Assembly (NCBI GenBank): GCA_964472035.1
Contig: CAYYIT010000001.1
Location: 1 to 64,000, forward strand
Direction: 5' to 3'
From: UBA3855 sp964472035
GTDB lineage: Bacteria; Bacillota; Clostridia; Oscillospirales; Ruminococcaceae
DNA length: 64,000 bases
Shown: positions 22,937 through 32,957 of the stretch, one piece after another
How positions within the stretch are numbered: the stretch's first letter is position 1
Layout: the number at the start of each line of letters is the position of its first letter
Program-made: the position numbers and the translations under genes
Notes under the pieces: model-generated
Databases searched by the model: none
What the model saw: the letters and a program-made list of their open reading frames with translations, nothing else
Told to the model about the DNA's origin: nothing

Positions 22937-25900
22937 ATGGCAAACAGAATCAAAGGCATCACCGTTGAGATTAACGGCGATACCACGAAACTTTCCAAGG
23001 CTCTGGAAGGTGTCAACAAAAATATCCGCACCACCCAGACACAGCTCAAAGACGTGGAAAAGCTGCTGAAACTCGATCCCACGAACACGGAGCTTCTCGC
23101 ACAGAAGCAGTCACTTCTGACCAATGCTGTGTCGGCTACCTCCGAAAAGCTGGACGCTCTCCGCAGTGCCGCACAGCAGGCTTTCACACAGCTACAAGAC
23201 GGCAGAATCACACAGCAGCAGTTCGATGCTCTTCAGCGTGAGATTATCGACACGGAGCAGTCCCTCCATGATTATCAGCGGCAGTTGGAGGAGCTTTCCG
23301 ACTCCTCCGATGACCTTGACGAAGCCCTCAACGACACTGCCGATGGTGCGGATGATGCGGACGATTCCATGAAGTCGCTGAACAAGACCGCTGACAAGAC
23401 GGAAGGTTCGTTCTCCATTGCAAAGGGTGCGGTCGCAACTTTTGTGGGCAATGCCCTGACCTCTTTGGTAAGTACCGCCGTGGACGCTACACAGACCATC
23501 GGTGAGCTGTCGGACTCTACTATGGAATTCCGTGAAAATCTTGCAAAGTTGCAAACTACGGCAGAATCCGCAGGCTACTCCACGGAATATGCAAGCGGTG
23601 CATTCTCCGAAATGTACGGCGTATTGGGTGACGAAACCGCCGCAACCACCACGATTTCCAACTTCATGAAGCTGGAGACAAGCACCAACAACCTTAACAA
23701 TCTGCTGAATTCCGCAACGGGTATCTGGGCGGTGTATGGCGACTCCATTCCGCTGGACGGCCTTGCGGAGTCGGTCAATGAAACCGCAAAGGTCGGACAG
23801 ATCACCGGTAACCTTGCAGACGCTCTTAACTGGGCAGGTATGTCCGAAGATTCGTTTAATGAATCCCTTGCCGCCTGCACATCGGAACAGGAACGACAGC
23901 AGCTCATTGTTGACACACTCAACAGTCTGTACGGAGAAAGTGCCGATAAATACAGGGAAAACAACGCTTCTATTATCGCTGCACGTGAGGCGAATCTTGC
24001 CTATGAGGAGAGCCTTGCGGCGATCGGCGGTGCGATGGAGCCGCTGAACACACAGCTGACGAACCTCAAGGCACAGCTACTTTCAAGTCTGATCCCTGGC
24101 ATTCAGCAGCTTTGTGCAGCGTTTCAGAATTTGTTCGCCGGAGTTGCCGGTGCGGAAGCGGATGTGGCAAACGCAGTCCTATCCATTATCAATGCAGTTT
24201 TCACGCAATTACAAGGCATTCTCCCGAAAATACTCACAATCATCTCTGCTGTTCTCACAGGCGTGCTTCAGAGCATCAGCGGCGGTCTGCCGTCACTGCT
24301 TGCAATGGTGGTCAGCCTCGTTCAGCAGATTTTTAATACAGTTCTTTCAGCCGCACCCATGCTTTTGAGTGCGGTTTTGTCATTGTTACAACAGGTCATT
24401 TCAATGATTGTGACCTATCTGCCGGAGTTTGTCACAACGGCTCTTACCCTGATTCTCGGCATGGCAGATGGACTTCTGTCAGCATTGCCTGACATCATCA
24501 ATGCGGCAATTACACTTGTGCAAGGGCTGATTACCGGAATCATCGGAGCATTGCCGCAAATCGTAAATGCGGCATTACAGCTTGTGCAGAGCCTGTGTAA
24601 TGCACTGGTATCCAATCTTCCCACACTGGTGCAGTCGGCGGTGACGCTTGTTCTGGAACTAGTGAACGGAATCCTATCACAACTTCCGCAAATTCTGAAT
24701 GCGGCACTTGAAATTGTCAATTCGCTTCTGTCGGGTATCCTCTCCATGCTGCCCGACATCATTCAGGCGGCGATCACCCTTGTGAATGGCTTGATAACAG
24801 GGTTGATTCAGAATCTTCCAATGATTGTACAAGCGGCAATGCAGCTGATTTCCGGCTTGCTGAACAGCCTGTACACCTCTCTGCCGCAGATTATCACCTG
24901 TGCACTTGATCTCGTTGCAGGCCTTGTCAGCGGCTTGATTTCGGCAATTCCCATGCTGATTGAAGCAATTCCGCAGCTTGTCATGGCACTCGTCAACGGC
25001 TTTATTCAGACGGACTGGCTGGCTCTCGGTGCAAGTATTTTACAGGCGATCTGGAACGGCATTCTGTCGATTAAGGATGCTCTTGTTTCCTCTTGGAGCA
25101 GTATTTTCTCGTCCCTCTTTGCAAAGGTGTCCGAATGGGCAGTCAATATCTGGAACAAGGCGAAAGAAGCAATCAGCAACTTCTGGAACAGCATTGTGGA
25201 GACGCTCTGTAATCTTCCTGCGGAGGTTTGGAATTGGCTGTGCAATGTCATTGTGAACGTGGCACAGTGGGTTGTGGATATGCAAACGAAGGCGAACGAA
25301 GCCATTGTCGGATTCTTCAGCACGATTATTGACAAGATTACTGCTTTGCCGGGAGAAATCTGGAACTGGCTGTGTAATGTGATCACAAAGGTTGCCACAT
25401 GGGTTGTGAATATGCGGACCAAGGCAAATGAAGCGATTACCGGATTTTTTAGTGCGATCATCAATAAGATCACGAGTCTGCCAAGTGAGGTATGGAACTG
25501 GCTGAAAAGCGTCATTTCTAAGGCCTCAGAGTTCGCCACAAACCTCGGCACGAAAGCAAAAGAAGCCGCCACCGGACTGTTTAACAATCTGGTTGACGGC
25601 ATCAAGAGTCTGCCCGACAAGATCTACAGCATCGGCTCGGACATTGTCGAGGGGCTGTGGAACGGTATCGGGGATATGGTCGGCTGGCTGTGGAATAAGA
25701 TTTCAGGCTTCTGTGACGACATTTGGGACAATATCGCCGGATTTTTCGGCATTGCGTCTCCGTCAAGACTGTTCAAGGAGGAACTTGGATTTAACCTTGT
25801 GTACGGTCTTGCAGAGGGTGTGGATGATAAGGTCAAGACTGCTGTCCGTGCGGTGAATACCATGGGGCAGGATGTGTTGACCGCTGCACAGAAATCCCTC

Positions 25901-26068
25901 AATATGTCGTGGAATGTGGGCGGGCTTGTGCCGTCGGGCGGTGCGTCCGTGGTGAATAATTACTACAATAACGACAACAGCCGGACGGTGAATCAGACGA
26001 ACAATAGTCCGAAAGCACTGTCACGGCTGGAAATTTATCGGTTGACGAGGAATGCGGTGAAGGGGTGA
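22937..26068 (+). CDS. Tail tape measure protein
   Basis: 1043 aa, ATG at 22937 after GAAGGAGGTGA. The N-terminal ~160 residues are a coiled-coil heptad region (LKDVEKLLKLDPTNTELLAQ) ending in an acidic hinge; residues ~385-690 are long hydrophobic repeats (LPDIINAAITLVQGLITGI, LPQILNAALEIVNSLLSGIL); residues ~725-900 have Trp-rich repeats (LPAEVWNWLCNVIVNVAQWV and LPGEIWNWLCNVITKVATWV). It sets tail length and may form the DNA channel at infection. The chaperone pair upstream supports the call. Confidence 0.95.
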   Translation: MANRIKGITVEINGDTTKLSKALEGVNKNIRTTQTQLKDVEKLLKLDPTNTELLAQKQSLLTNAVSATSEKLDALRSAAQQAFTQLQDGRITQQQFDALQREIIDTEQSLHDYQRQLEELSDSSDDLDEALNDTADGADDADDSMKSLNKTADKTEGSFSIAKGAVATFVGNALTSLVSTAVDATQTIGELSDSTMEFRENLAKLQTTAESAGYSTEYASGAFSEMYGVLGDETAATTTISNFMKLETSTNNLNNLLNSATGIWAVYGDSIPLDGLAESVNETAKVGQITGNLADALNWAGMSEDSFNESLAACTSEQERQQLIVDTLNSLYGESADKYRENNASIIAAREANLAYEESLAAIGGAMEPLNTQLTNLKAQLLSSLIPGIQQLCAAFQNLFAGVAGAEADVANAVLSIINAVFTQLQGILPKILTIISAVLTGVLQSISGGLPSLLAMVVSLVQQIFNTVLSAAPMLLSAVLSLLQQVISMIVTYLPEFVTTALTLILGMADGLLSALPDIINAAITLVQGLITGIIGALPQIVNAALQLVQSLCNALVSNLPTLVQSAVTLVLELVNGILSQLPQILNAALEIVNSLLSGILSMLPDIIQAAITLVNGLITGLIQNLPMIVQAAMQLISGLLNSLYTSLPQIITCALDLVAGLVSGLISAIPMLIEAIPQLVMALVNGFIQTDWLALGASILQAIWNGILSIKDALVSSWSSIFSSLFAKVSEWAVNIWNKAKEAISNFWNSIVETLCNLPAEVWNWLCNVIVNVAQWVVDMQTKANEAIVGFFSTIIDKITALPGEIWNWLCNVITKVATWVVNMRTKANEAITGFFSAIINKITSLPSEVWNWLKSVISKASEFATNLGTKAKEAATGLFNNLVDGIKSLPDKIYSIGSDIVEGLWNGIGDMVGWLWNKISGFCDDIWDNIAGFFGIASPSRLFKEELGFNLVYGLAEGVDDKVKTAVRAVNTMGQDVLTAAQKSLNMSWNVGGLVPSGGASVVNNYYNNDNSRTVNQTNNSPKALSRLEIYRLTRNAVKG

Positions 26069-27571
26069 TTACATACAGTCACACAGAATTTCAATTACAG
26101 GAACATTATCATCCACGTTGATACAGGTGAAGCCATTTGCATCAACTGGTAAGAGAAATTCTCCATTTGAATTTACAAAATTATAATTTTGAGTATACTT
26201 GTCCTCTGTCGTAGAAATTTCACATAATGCCCATCCATCAGACACTTGACCACATCGTATGTATTCCCCTATGTATTCCGATTTCGTTCCATTGATACTT
26301 GCTATACCATTTTCAAAGTACACATAGTCGGAGTCCACATCAATAATTGAGCCATACTCGCTGGGCTGTTCTGTAATGTCTTTTATTGTGTTTCCATGGC
26401 TATCATAAACTACATAGTACGGTTTTTCATCATTTCCTTTAACCGTGTAGACCAACATTCCGTTCTCTCTACATATAAGCTGAAGAATCTCACGTCCTGA
26501 CAAAGCATCAAACGTATATAGCTTCGATTCATCAAAATTATAAACAGATGGTACATCATTACAGTGAAGGGCTATATACCCATTTAAATACGGCGATTTT
26601 ACTTGATAATCCTCCACTGGTATTTCTTCAGAACGACCATCAGAATAATACAGCTTACCATCATCAGTATCAAAAACTGCTCCGAACTTAAATTCGTCAA
26701 ATTTCAGAGAAACCAAGTTGCCATAATAATCACGAGCATAATTATTGTATTCAGTTACAATTACATCGCTCTCATCATTAGTGAAAACGATCCCATTCTC
26801 AGCCGAGTAATACTCGTAGATATCGGGATCGAAATTTCCTCCATCTTCAACAAGATATCTTATAACGCCAAAACCTACATTTTCAACCGCACACATATTA
26901 TTGTATAATGGTATTCCAGTAGGTAGTGAAAGAAATTTTGTACCTTTTTCATCAAGTAAATATGAAAAAGGCTCCGAAGCATCAAAACCAGATGGATGTT
27001 CTGTCACAGCTGTAAAATAACTGCATACTTCCGAAAACAGAGTTTCTGTATTATCAGTTGTGTACAGTACTTCTCCATTAGGGGAGATTCTATAAGATGG
27101 ATGCTGTTTAAAGGTTATTCCTAACTTGCCTTCATGAAAATCATAAGTGCCAACGTGTTCGTCTTTTATTATATATTTCACATTTCCTGTACTATCAATA
27201 CATGCAGCTGCATCGAGAGACATTGGCGACAGAATATTAGTAAATGAAAGAGGAAGGAGCATATAGCCATTGTCAAAACAAAGATTAAAAGCCTCGTCTG
27301 CATACGCTGTACCGCTGTATTGAGCATAAAAGTAATAATTTGCTGTTGCAGCTTGTACTGTACTTTCCATTTCAGCATCCATTGAAACATTTACATCAGT
27401 TGTTTCAGAAACCAAATCGGATGTTGAAGTAGTGACATCGTTTTGATACAGATCACTTAAATCGACTGTATCAACCGGCTCATAATAACGACTTGAATAA
27501 TCATTATTTTCACCGCACGCCGTCAACATTGCCGATAAAAGAAACGCCAATAATATCTTTTGTTTTTTCAT
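26069..27571 (-). CDS. Predicted surface lipoprotein, WG-repeat-like, cargo in tail operon
   Basis: 500 aa on the minus strand. The start at the ATG at 27571 follows AGGTGG by 8 bases. A signal peptide (MKKQKILLAFLLSAMLTACG) ends in the lipobox LTAC, so the mature protein is lipid-anchored outside the cell. The rest is beta-rich and Tyr/Asp-rich (KLGITFKQHPSYRISPNGEV) with WG-repeat-like segments, a composition seen in Firmicute surface lipoproteins; no enzyme motif. Its stop touches the tape measure stop (26068). A prophage-encoded lipoprotein could act in superinfection exclusion, but that is inference. Confidence 0.75.
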   Translation of the reverse strand: MKKQKILLAFLLSAMLTACGENNDYSSRYYEPVDTVDLSDLYQNDVTTSTSDLVSETTDVNVSMDAEMESTVQAATANYYFYAQYSGTAYADEAFNLCFDNGYMLLPLSFTNILSPMSLDAAACIDSTGNVKYIIKDEHVGTYDFHEGKLGITFKQHPSYRISPNGEVLYTTDNTETLFSEVCSYFTAVTEHPSGFDASEPFSYLLDEKGTKFLSLPTGIPLYNNMCAVENVGFGVIRYLVEDGGNFDPDIYEYYSAENGIVFTNDESDVIVTEYNNYARDYYGNLVSLKFDEFKFGAVFDTDDGKLYYSDGRSEEIPVEDYQVKSPYLNGYIALHCNDVPSVYNFDESKLYTFDALSGREILQLICRENGMLVYTVKGNDEKPYYVVYDSHGNTIKDITEQPSEYGSIIDVDSDYVYFENGIASINGTKSEYIGEYIRCGQVSDGWALCEISTTEDKYTQNYNFVNSNGEFLLPVDANGFTCINVDDNVPVIEILCDCM

Positions 27572-27610
27572 AACACATACCACCTAAATTATTTTTTTCA
27601 TCATACCATC

Positions 27611-27631
27611 AAAAAAAAAAAAAAAAAAAAA
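27611..27631. repeat. A21 homopolymer tract upstream of the lipoprotein gene
   Basis: Twenty-one consecutive A's (T's on the coding strand of the lipoprotein) lie 40-60 bases upstream of its start, next to a TATGAT-like -10 (minus strand). It is a slippage-prone tract in a promoter position. Confidence 0.8.
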
Positions 27632-27692
27632 CGGTGATAATTGCGTGAAAATTAGATGAAATCCGTTTTTGATTATGTAAGGAGGTACACCC

Positions 27693-28568
27693 ATGTTCTT
27701 CACCCTGATCCTCGAAAACTCCTCTGGAGAGCGAATCGACATGACCACGACCGTCAACCAGTACATGGCCTCAAAAATCTCCGGTCTGCACCCGCCGCCC
27801 GGAACGGTCAGCACATCAAGCTATGCAGGCATGGACGGCAGCTACCTCAACAACGCTTTCATCGAGAAACGAAACCTCGTCATCAGCTTTGAAATGCGTG
27901 GTATCGGGCTTGAAAAACGCCGTCACGCCCTCTACCGTGTGGTGAAACCGTCCCGATATATCAAGGTTTTCTACAAGACCGCAGGCATTGACGTGTACAC
28001 AGAGGGCTATGTGGAAACCTGCGAAATCGACAATTTTCAAAGCCACACAAGTGGGCAGATTTCCATTCTCTGCCCCGACCCATACTGGTACAGCACTTCC
28101 GCCATTCACGCCTGTTACAGCCGTGTTTCCGGCGGATTTTTCTTTCCCTTTCCGCAGAGTGATGTGCCGTTTTCCCTCGGAAGTTACAGTACCACGGACA
28201 ACATCGAGATCCGCAATGACGGCGATGAAACCGGTTTCATCATTCAGATTGAAGCCGTGACGGATGTGACCGTTCCCGAAATTGCGGCGGTGACACCGAC
28301 CATTTACAACGCCGATACGGGTGAATATCTGCAAATCAATGGAGAAATCCTGCGTGGGGACATCATCACGATTTCCACGAAAACAGGCAATAAAACGGTC
28401 ACGCTCACCCGAAACGGTGTGGACAGCAATATCATCAATCGGCTTGTGGCAGGTTCGACCTGGCTGACGCTCCGTGAGGGGCTGAATACGTTCCATGTGC
28501 AGGCGGTGAAGAATGTCAAGAATCTGAAAATTACGCTGATGCATACAAATGCTTATTTAGGAGTGTAA
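27693..28568 (+). CDS. Distal tail protein (Dit)
   Basis: 291 aa, ATG at 27693 after AAGGAGG. Segments MFFTLILENSSGERIDMTTT, YLNNAFIEKRNLVISFEMRG and KVFYKTAGIDVYTEGYVETC are typical of siphovirus Dit/phage tail family proteins. It forms the ring between tail tube and baseplate, and the next gene encodes the tail-associated protein as in most Firmicute siphophages. Confidence 0.9.
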   Translation: MFFTLILENSSGERIDMTTTVNQYMASKISGLHPPPGTVSTSSYAGMDGSYLNNAFIEKRNLVISFEMRGIGLEKRRHALYRVVKPSRYIKVFYKTAGIDVYTEGYVETCEIDNFQSHTSGQISILCPDPYWYSTSAIHACYSRVSGGFFFPFPQSDVPFSLGSYSTTDNIEIRNDGDETGFIIQIEAVTDVTVPEIAAVTPTIYNADTGEYLQINGEILRGDIITISTKTGNKTVTLTRNGVDSNIINRLVAGSTWLTLREGLNTFHVQAVKNVKNLKITLMHTNAYLGV

Positions 28569-28569
28569 A

Positions 28570-29688
28570 ATGCAAATTGAAATTTATGATTTAACAATAA
28601 ACGGAGCGAGAGTTCAAATCTCTCTCGCAGCTGTATGCGACAGCTTTTCAAGTCTGCTGTGGGACGTGCAGTATTATGGATGCGGAAATTTCGAGGTATA
28701 TATTGCCGCCAATGCTCGCAATATTGAGATTTTTCAGACTGGCAGAATTATCGGTCGGGATGATGATAAGCAGCACTACGGCATTATTGAATCCGTGACT
28801 CTTGAAACGGATGCAGAAAACGGCGATTATCTGACAGTGACAGGACGATTTTTGATGTCCCTGCTTTCTCGTAGAATCATTTACCCCACGCTTTCATTTT
28901 CGGCTCTGACAAGCTATGCAGATATGGTGAGATTGGCGGTGTATCGCAACTGTATGCTGTCTGATAACCGTCTGATTCCGGGACTTCGTCATGGGAGCAC
29001 AAGTGGCACTTGCTGGGAGGAGAAGGCAAGATTGCAGATGTCATATGAAAATCTCATGGAATGGATATTCAAGGTCTGTGAGGTGATCGGCGGCACGGCA
29101 AATATCCGCTTGCAGGAGACTTCTGCCGGAAGTGGTGTATACACGATGATGCTTGACCTCTCACAAGGCACGGACAGGAGCATTTTGCAGGAAGAAAATG
29201 CACATATTGTGTTTTCGGATTCCTACTATAATTTGCTGACTTTCGCCTATTCCATGGACTTATCGGTGCAAAAGAACGCTGCATACGTCCTCGGCTGTGG
29301 TGAGGGTTCAGAGCGTAAGCAGGCACTCTGCTATCGTGGGGATATGCCCGTACAGCTCGACCGCTATGAAGTGTTCGTGGATGCAAAGGATGTATCCAAC
29401 GAAACACAGGAAAACGGCGAAACTGTGGCAATTTCCGATGAAGATTATATCGGTCTGCTCATGGAGAAAGGTGCGGAAAATCTTGTGCCTATCACAGAAA
29501 TCAGCGAATCAACCATTGCCGCTGACAATCGGCAGTACCAATACAACAAGGATTATTTTGTCGGTGATTATGTTACCGTGGAGCATGAGCGTTTCGGCTT
29601 GATTCAGCCAAGAATTCAGCTTGTTGGAATGATTGAGAGCTATGACCAGAACGGCAGGACGCTGACACCAACATTTAAGGGAGTGTGA
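28570..29688 (+). CDS. Gp37-like tail-associated protein (ReqiPepy6 type)
   Basis: 372 aa. Segments FSSLLWDVQYYGCGNFEVYI, RLIPGLRHGSTSGTC, and YQYNKDYFVGDYVTVEHERF match siphovirus ReqiPepy6 Gp37-like proteins, found where the tail-lysin/Tal gene is expected. It probably forms the tail tip below Dit. ATG at 28570, one base after the Dit stop, with GGAGTG upstream. Confidence 0.9.
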   Translation: MQIEIYDLTINGARVQISLAAVCDSFSSLLWDVQYYGCGNFEVYIAANARNIEIFQTGRIIGRDDDKQHYGIIESVTLETDAENGDYLTVTGRFLMSLLSRRIIYPTLSFSALTSYADMVRLAVYRNCMLSDNRLIPGLRHGSTSGTCWEEKARLQMSYENLMEWIFKVCEVIGGTANIRLQETSAGSGVYTMMLDLSQGTDRSILQEENAHIVFSDSYYNLLTFAYSMDLSVQKNAAYVLGCGEGSERKQALCYRGDMPVQLDRYEVFVDAKDVSNETQENGETVAISDEDYIGLLMEKGAENLVPITEISESTIAADNRQYQYNKDYFVGDYVTVEHERFGLIQPRIQLVGMIESYDQNGRTLTPTFKGV

Positions 29689-29692
29689 TATT

Positions 29693-31066
29693 ATGAGTTT
29701 TTCTTTCGGATTTTTCAATGCTAAAAATATGGATAGAACTTACACGGCGGAGGACTTCACTGGGTATCTGTCCAGTATCATCTGCAATGGTGTATTTGAT
29801 ACCTACGGCGACTGCTTTTCTGTGACTGCCGGAAGTGGCACTAAGGTCATTATCGGCACCGGAAAAGCGTGGATTGACGGTCATTATTTTATCAATGATA
29901 CGCCGTATACGCTTGACCTCGCAAAGTATGTAGATGAATCTCTTTCACGTTATGTAACTATCGGCATCAGCTGTGATGTAAGCGAAAATGTCCGTGCCTG
30001 CAAGCTGGAGGTGAAGTCCGGTACGGCATCAACAACGCCTGCAATTCCGGCATTTGAGGATACGGCAAGCAAGAAGTTTCTTACGCTTGCGGCGGTGTAC
30101 CTCAAAGACGGTGCAAAAAGTATCGCTGACAGCAATATCCGTGATATGCGTGAGGATGAGAAAAAGTGCGGGTATGTGAAGTGTGTTCTCGGCAAGTGCC
30201 GTGTTTCCGAAATGCTCGTGGCAATGGCATTCGTGACGGATAAGATGAATGAAATGGTTGATAAAATCGACACGCTGCAAAGCACTGTGGATATGCTTCA
30301 GCTGAAGGTGGACGATCTCACTGGTGACATTATTGCAACCGGTCCGCTCGGCAAGGATATTTACTATGTCCTCTACAGCAACGGTAATCTGCTGGTGCGT
30401 GGTACTGGCGAGATGTACGATTATGACATCGACAGCAACCTGTCTCCGTTCCGTGGGAATAATGACATCAGTTCTGTTGTGGTGAGTGAGGGAGTCACTT
30501 CCGTCGGCGATTATCTGTTCGGGAACTGTCAGAATATGGAGAAAATCAGTCTGCCGACCACGCTTACAAGCATCGGTCATGCCGCATTTATGCAGGGTGA
30601 TGGCTATGTTAACACGATCTATGGTCTGACGGAGATCACCATTCCGTCCGGCGTGACAAGCATTGGCGGCAGTGCGTTCTGGGGTTCGGCAATTCAGTCC
30701 CTTGTGATTCCTGCTTCTGTCACCGAAATCGGCAAATATACCTGCCGTGACTGTGCGGCACTGAAAAGCGTTACTATCAATGGCACCGTGATCGGCGAGT
30801 ATATGTTTGTCAGCTGTACTAAGCTCTCGACTTTCAATATTGGCTCTAAGCTGAAGAAAATCGGCTCGAACGTGTTCAATTACTGTTCTGCTCTCAGAAC
30901 CATCACCTACGATGGAACACTGGCAAAATGGCAGGCTATCGAAAAAGGGGCCAACTGGGACGGTCGCAGTGCGATGGATGCGGCACAGTCTGGACTTGTC
31001 AAAATTCAGTGTACCGACGGCTATATGGAATACGCTGACGGTGCTTGGAGGGAGGTCATCGCATGA
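29693..31066 (+). CDS. Baseplate/receptor-binding protein with BspA-type leucine-rich repeats
   Basis: 457 aa. The N-terminal ~210 residues (FGFFNAKNMDRTYTAEDFTG, KVIIGTGKAWIDGHYFIND) are the common N-domain of Firmicute baseplate fibres and end in a coiled coil (LQSTVDMLQLKVDDLTGDII). Residues ~260-430 are LRR_5/BspA-like repeats (ITIPSGVTSIGGSAFWGSAI, LVIPASVTEIGKYTCRD, TFNIGSKLKKIGSNVFNYCS). BspA-type repeats are bacterial surface adhesion modules, here probably used for host binding. Overlaps the next gene by 4 bases. Confidence 0.88.
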   Translation: MSFSFGFFNAKNMDRTYTAEDFTGYLSSIICNGVFDTYGDCFSVTAGSGTKVIIGTGKAWIDGHYFINDTPYTLDLAKYVDESLSRYVTIGISCDVSENVRACKLEVKSGTASTTPAIPAFEDTASKKFLTLAAVYLKDGAKSIADSNIRDMREDEKKCGYVKCVLGKCRVSEMLVAMAFVTDKMNEMVDKIDTLQSTVDMLQLKVDDLTGDIIATGPLGKDIYYVLYSNGNLLVRGTGEMYDYDIDSNLSPFRGNNDISSVVVSEGVTSVGDYLFGNCQNMEKISLPTTLTSIGHAAFMQGDGYVNTIYGLTEITIPSGVTSIGGSAFWGSAIQSLVIPASVTEIGKYTCRDCAALKSVTINGTVIGEYMFVSCTKLSTFNIGSKLKKIGSNVFNYCSALRTITYDGTLAKWQAIEKGANWDGRSAMDAAQSGLVKIQCTDGYMEYADGAWREVIA

Positions 31067-32355
31067 TGAAATTCTTCGTCAAGGGACAGCGTATTGAAAT
31101 CACGGAGCGTGAGGTAATTGCCAGCGGACAGATTGCCTTTGTCACGCTGAAATTCACCTTTGACTGCTCTTGGAAGAATCTGCACAAGGTCGTGCAGTTT
31201 TCCCAGTGTGATGAGGTTTACAACCGTGTGCTTGGCGTGGACGGGCTGTCCTGTTTACTCCCCTCGGAGCTTCATCCGGGTATGGTGAAGATGAGTGTAT
31301 TCGGGTACGATAGTGAAAGTGATACGACCGTCCGAGCAACCACTGTGCCTGTGACACTTCATGTCAGACCGTCCGGTTTTGACGGTGAAAGCTGCAATGT
31401 GCCGCCGACTCCTGATCTCTATGCACAGTTGCTTGCAGAGATGAGGAAAATGCTGTCTGAGGTGCAGACTGGCGGCAATGGCACAAATGGAAAAGACGGA
31501 GAAAACGGCTTGTCTGCGTATGAGCTTGTTGTTCAGAATGGGTTTGCTGGTACACTTACAGAGTGGCTGAACACTCTGAAAGGGGCTGATGGCAAGAACG
31601 GTGTCGATGGCAAAGACGGAGCAGATGGTGCAGACGGAAAAGACGGAGAAAATGGCTTGTCAGCCTACGAAATCGCCTTGAAAAACGGATTTATCGGCAC
31701 GGAGTCCGAATGGCTGGAATCCCTCAAGGGCAAGGACGGTGCGGACGGCAATTCTCCCGAAGTTTCGGGATTCGCTACCACGGAATATGTGGAGGGACGT
31801 CTGTCTGAAATCCTTGTCATTCTGGAGAATCTGCCGACTGCAAGAACTGTGACGCTGTTCAGCTACGGTGAGGATGTTCCTGAAAAGTACGGCGATACCG
31901 TTTTCACCATCTACCAGAACGGCATTCAGGATTTGAGCAGCTACATCCGCAATAACAAGCCGTTTTGCAGTGCTGACAACAGCTATGCTCTTAGCTACAA
32001 TCAGACGGATTTTGGGTGGGATGGGCAGGTTTACACGGCAAGCACAAAGGCGATTACGGTCAAATCCGGCACTGCCATTGCGGTGACAGCACAGTCTGAC
32101 GTGACGGAAAAGGGTGCGATGTACCTGATTCCGACTGCCGGAAAGAGCAACTCTGACACGGTGCAGAATTATATCTACACGTCCGTCACCACTGGAAACT
32201 GCGTAGAACTGCCGTTTTACTGGCTGTACTGCGATACATTCATCACGGGGCTGACCGCTTGCGATGTTGCAATGCCCGGTGAGTATTATCTCTGCTGGGT
32301 GGGTAGGTCGAATAATTTGCATCCGATTGTGCGGGAAGTGAAAGTGATGAATTGA
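31063..32355 (+). CDS. BppU-like baseplate protein with collagen-like repeats
   Basis: 430 aa from the ATG at 31063 (GGAGG upstream). The N-terminal ~120 residues (FFVKGQRIEITEREVIASGQ, then VTLKFTFDCSWKNLHKVVQF) resemble upper-baseplate domains. Residues ~140-240 carry collagen-like Gly-X-Y runs (GVDGKDGADGADGKDGENG) and a duplicated unit: NGLSAYELVVQNGFAGTLTE and NGLSAYEIALKNGFIGTESE. The C-terminal ~180 residues are beta-rich. Likely a trimeric fibre at the tail tip. Confidence 0.85.
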   Translation: MMKFFVKGQRIEITEREVIASGQIAFVTLKFTFDCSWKNLHKVVQFSQCDEVYNRVLGVDGLSCLLPSELHPGMVKMSVFGYDSESDTTVRATTVPVTLHVRPSGFDGESCNVPPTPDLYAQLLAEMRKMLSEVQTGGNGTNGKDGENGLSAYELVVQNGFAGTLTEWLNTLKGADGKNGVDGKDGADGADGKDGENGLSAYEIALKNGFIGTESEWLESLKGKDGADGNSPEVSGFATTEYVEGRLSEILVILENLPTARTVTLFSYGEDVPEKYGDTVFTIYQNGIQDLSSYIRNNKPFCSADNSYALSYNQTDFGWDGQVYTASTKAITVKSGTAIAVTAQSDVTEKGAMYLIPTAGKSNSDTVQNYIYTSVTTGNCVELPFYWLYCDTFITGLTACDVAMPGEYYLCWVGRSNNLHPIVREVKVMN

Positions 32356-32380
32356 CTTTTTCGGGGTGAGGGTGTATAAT
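32352..32380 (+). promoter_or_regulatory. Promoter of the acetyltransferase cargo gene
   Basis: TTGACT (32352-32357), 17-base spacer, TATAAT (32375-32380). It begins at the stop codon of the baseplate gene. Confidence 0.75.
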
Positions 32381-32413
32381 AGAGGAAACTGAAATTTGCA
32401 GAGGTGATATGAA

Positions 32414-32866
32414 ATGAAATCCGATTCTCCTATTATCAGAGAGGTTCAAAGTGGAGATTTATCTGCTTTACTTGAATTGTATACTCATTTGCATGAACTC
32501 GGTATTCCTGAAAACTCAGAGCATTTGAAAAGAACATGGGAAACTATTTGTAATGACAGCAATCATCATATTGTAGTATGCGAAGTAGATGGACACATCG
32601 TTTCATCCTGTGTATGCGTTATTATTCCCAACCTTACAAGAATTGTACGTCCTTATGCGTTTATCGAAAATGTAGTAACTCATGCGGATTATAGAGGTAA
32701 GGGATATGCAACAGCATGTCTGGATTTTGCAAGAAATATAGCATTGCAATCAAACTGTTATAAAATGATGCTGCTTACAGGCTCAAAAAATGAAAACACA
32801 CTTCGTTTCTATGAACGTGCCGGATATAATCAGAATGATAAAACTGCATTTATTCAATGGCTATAA
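32414..32866 (+). CDS. GNAT-family N-acetyltransferase
   Basis: 150 aa. GNAT motifs: IENVVTHADYRGKGYATACL (motif A with RGKGYA for acetyl-CoA) and LLTGSKNENTLRFYERAGY (motif B). It transfers an acetyl group from acetyl-CoA to an unknown amine. It has its own promoter and terminator between baseplate and holin genes, so it is a cargo gene rather than part of the virion. Confidence 0.92.
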   Translation: MKSDSPIIREVQSGDLSALLELYTHLHELGIPENSEHLKRTWETICNDSNHHIVVCEVDGHIVSSCVCVIIPNLTRIVRPYAFIENVVTHADYRGKGYATACLDFARNIALQSNCYKMMLLTGSKNENTLRFYERAGYNQNDKTAFIQWL

Positions 32867-32896
32867 ACGCTAACATACAATTAAATACCGTCACCA

Positions 32897-32930
32897 ACCG
32901 CCCGTGGTTCACTCCACAGGCGGTATTTTT
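32897..32930 (+). terminator. Terminator before the holin gene
   Basis: ACCGCCCGTGG (32897-32907) pairs with CCACAGGCGGT (32914-32924), followed by ATTTTT. Confidence 0.75.
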
Positions 32931-32957
32931 ATACCCAAAACAAGGAGGTCTGATAAC

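Noticed and set aside
31660..32322. 220-codon minus-strand frame
   Set aside because: Antisense to the collagen-like baseplate gene, no start signal or recognisable domain.
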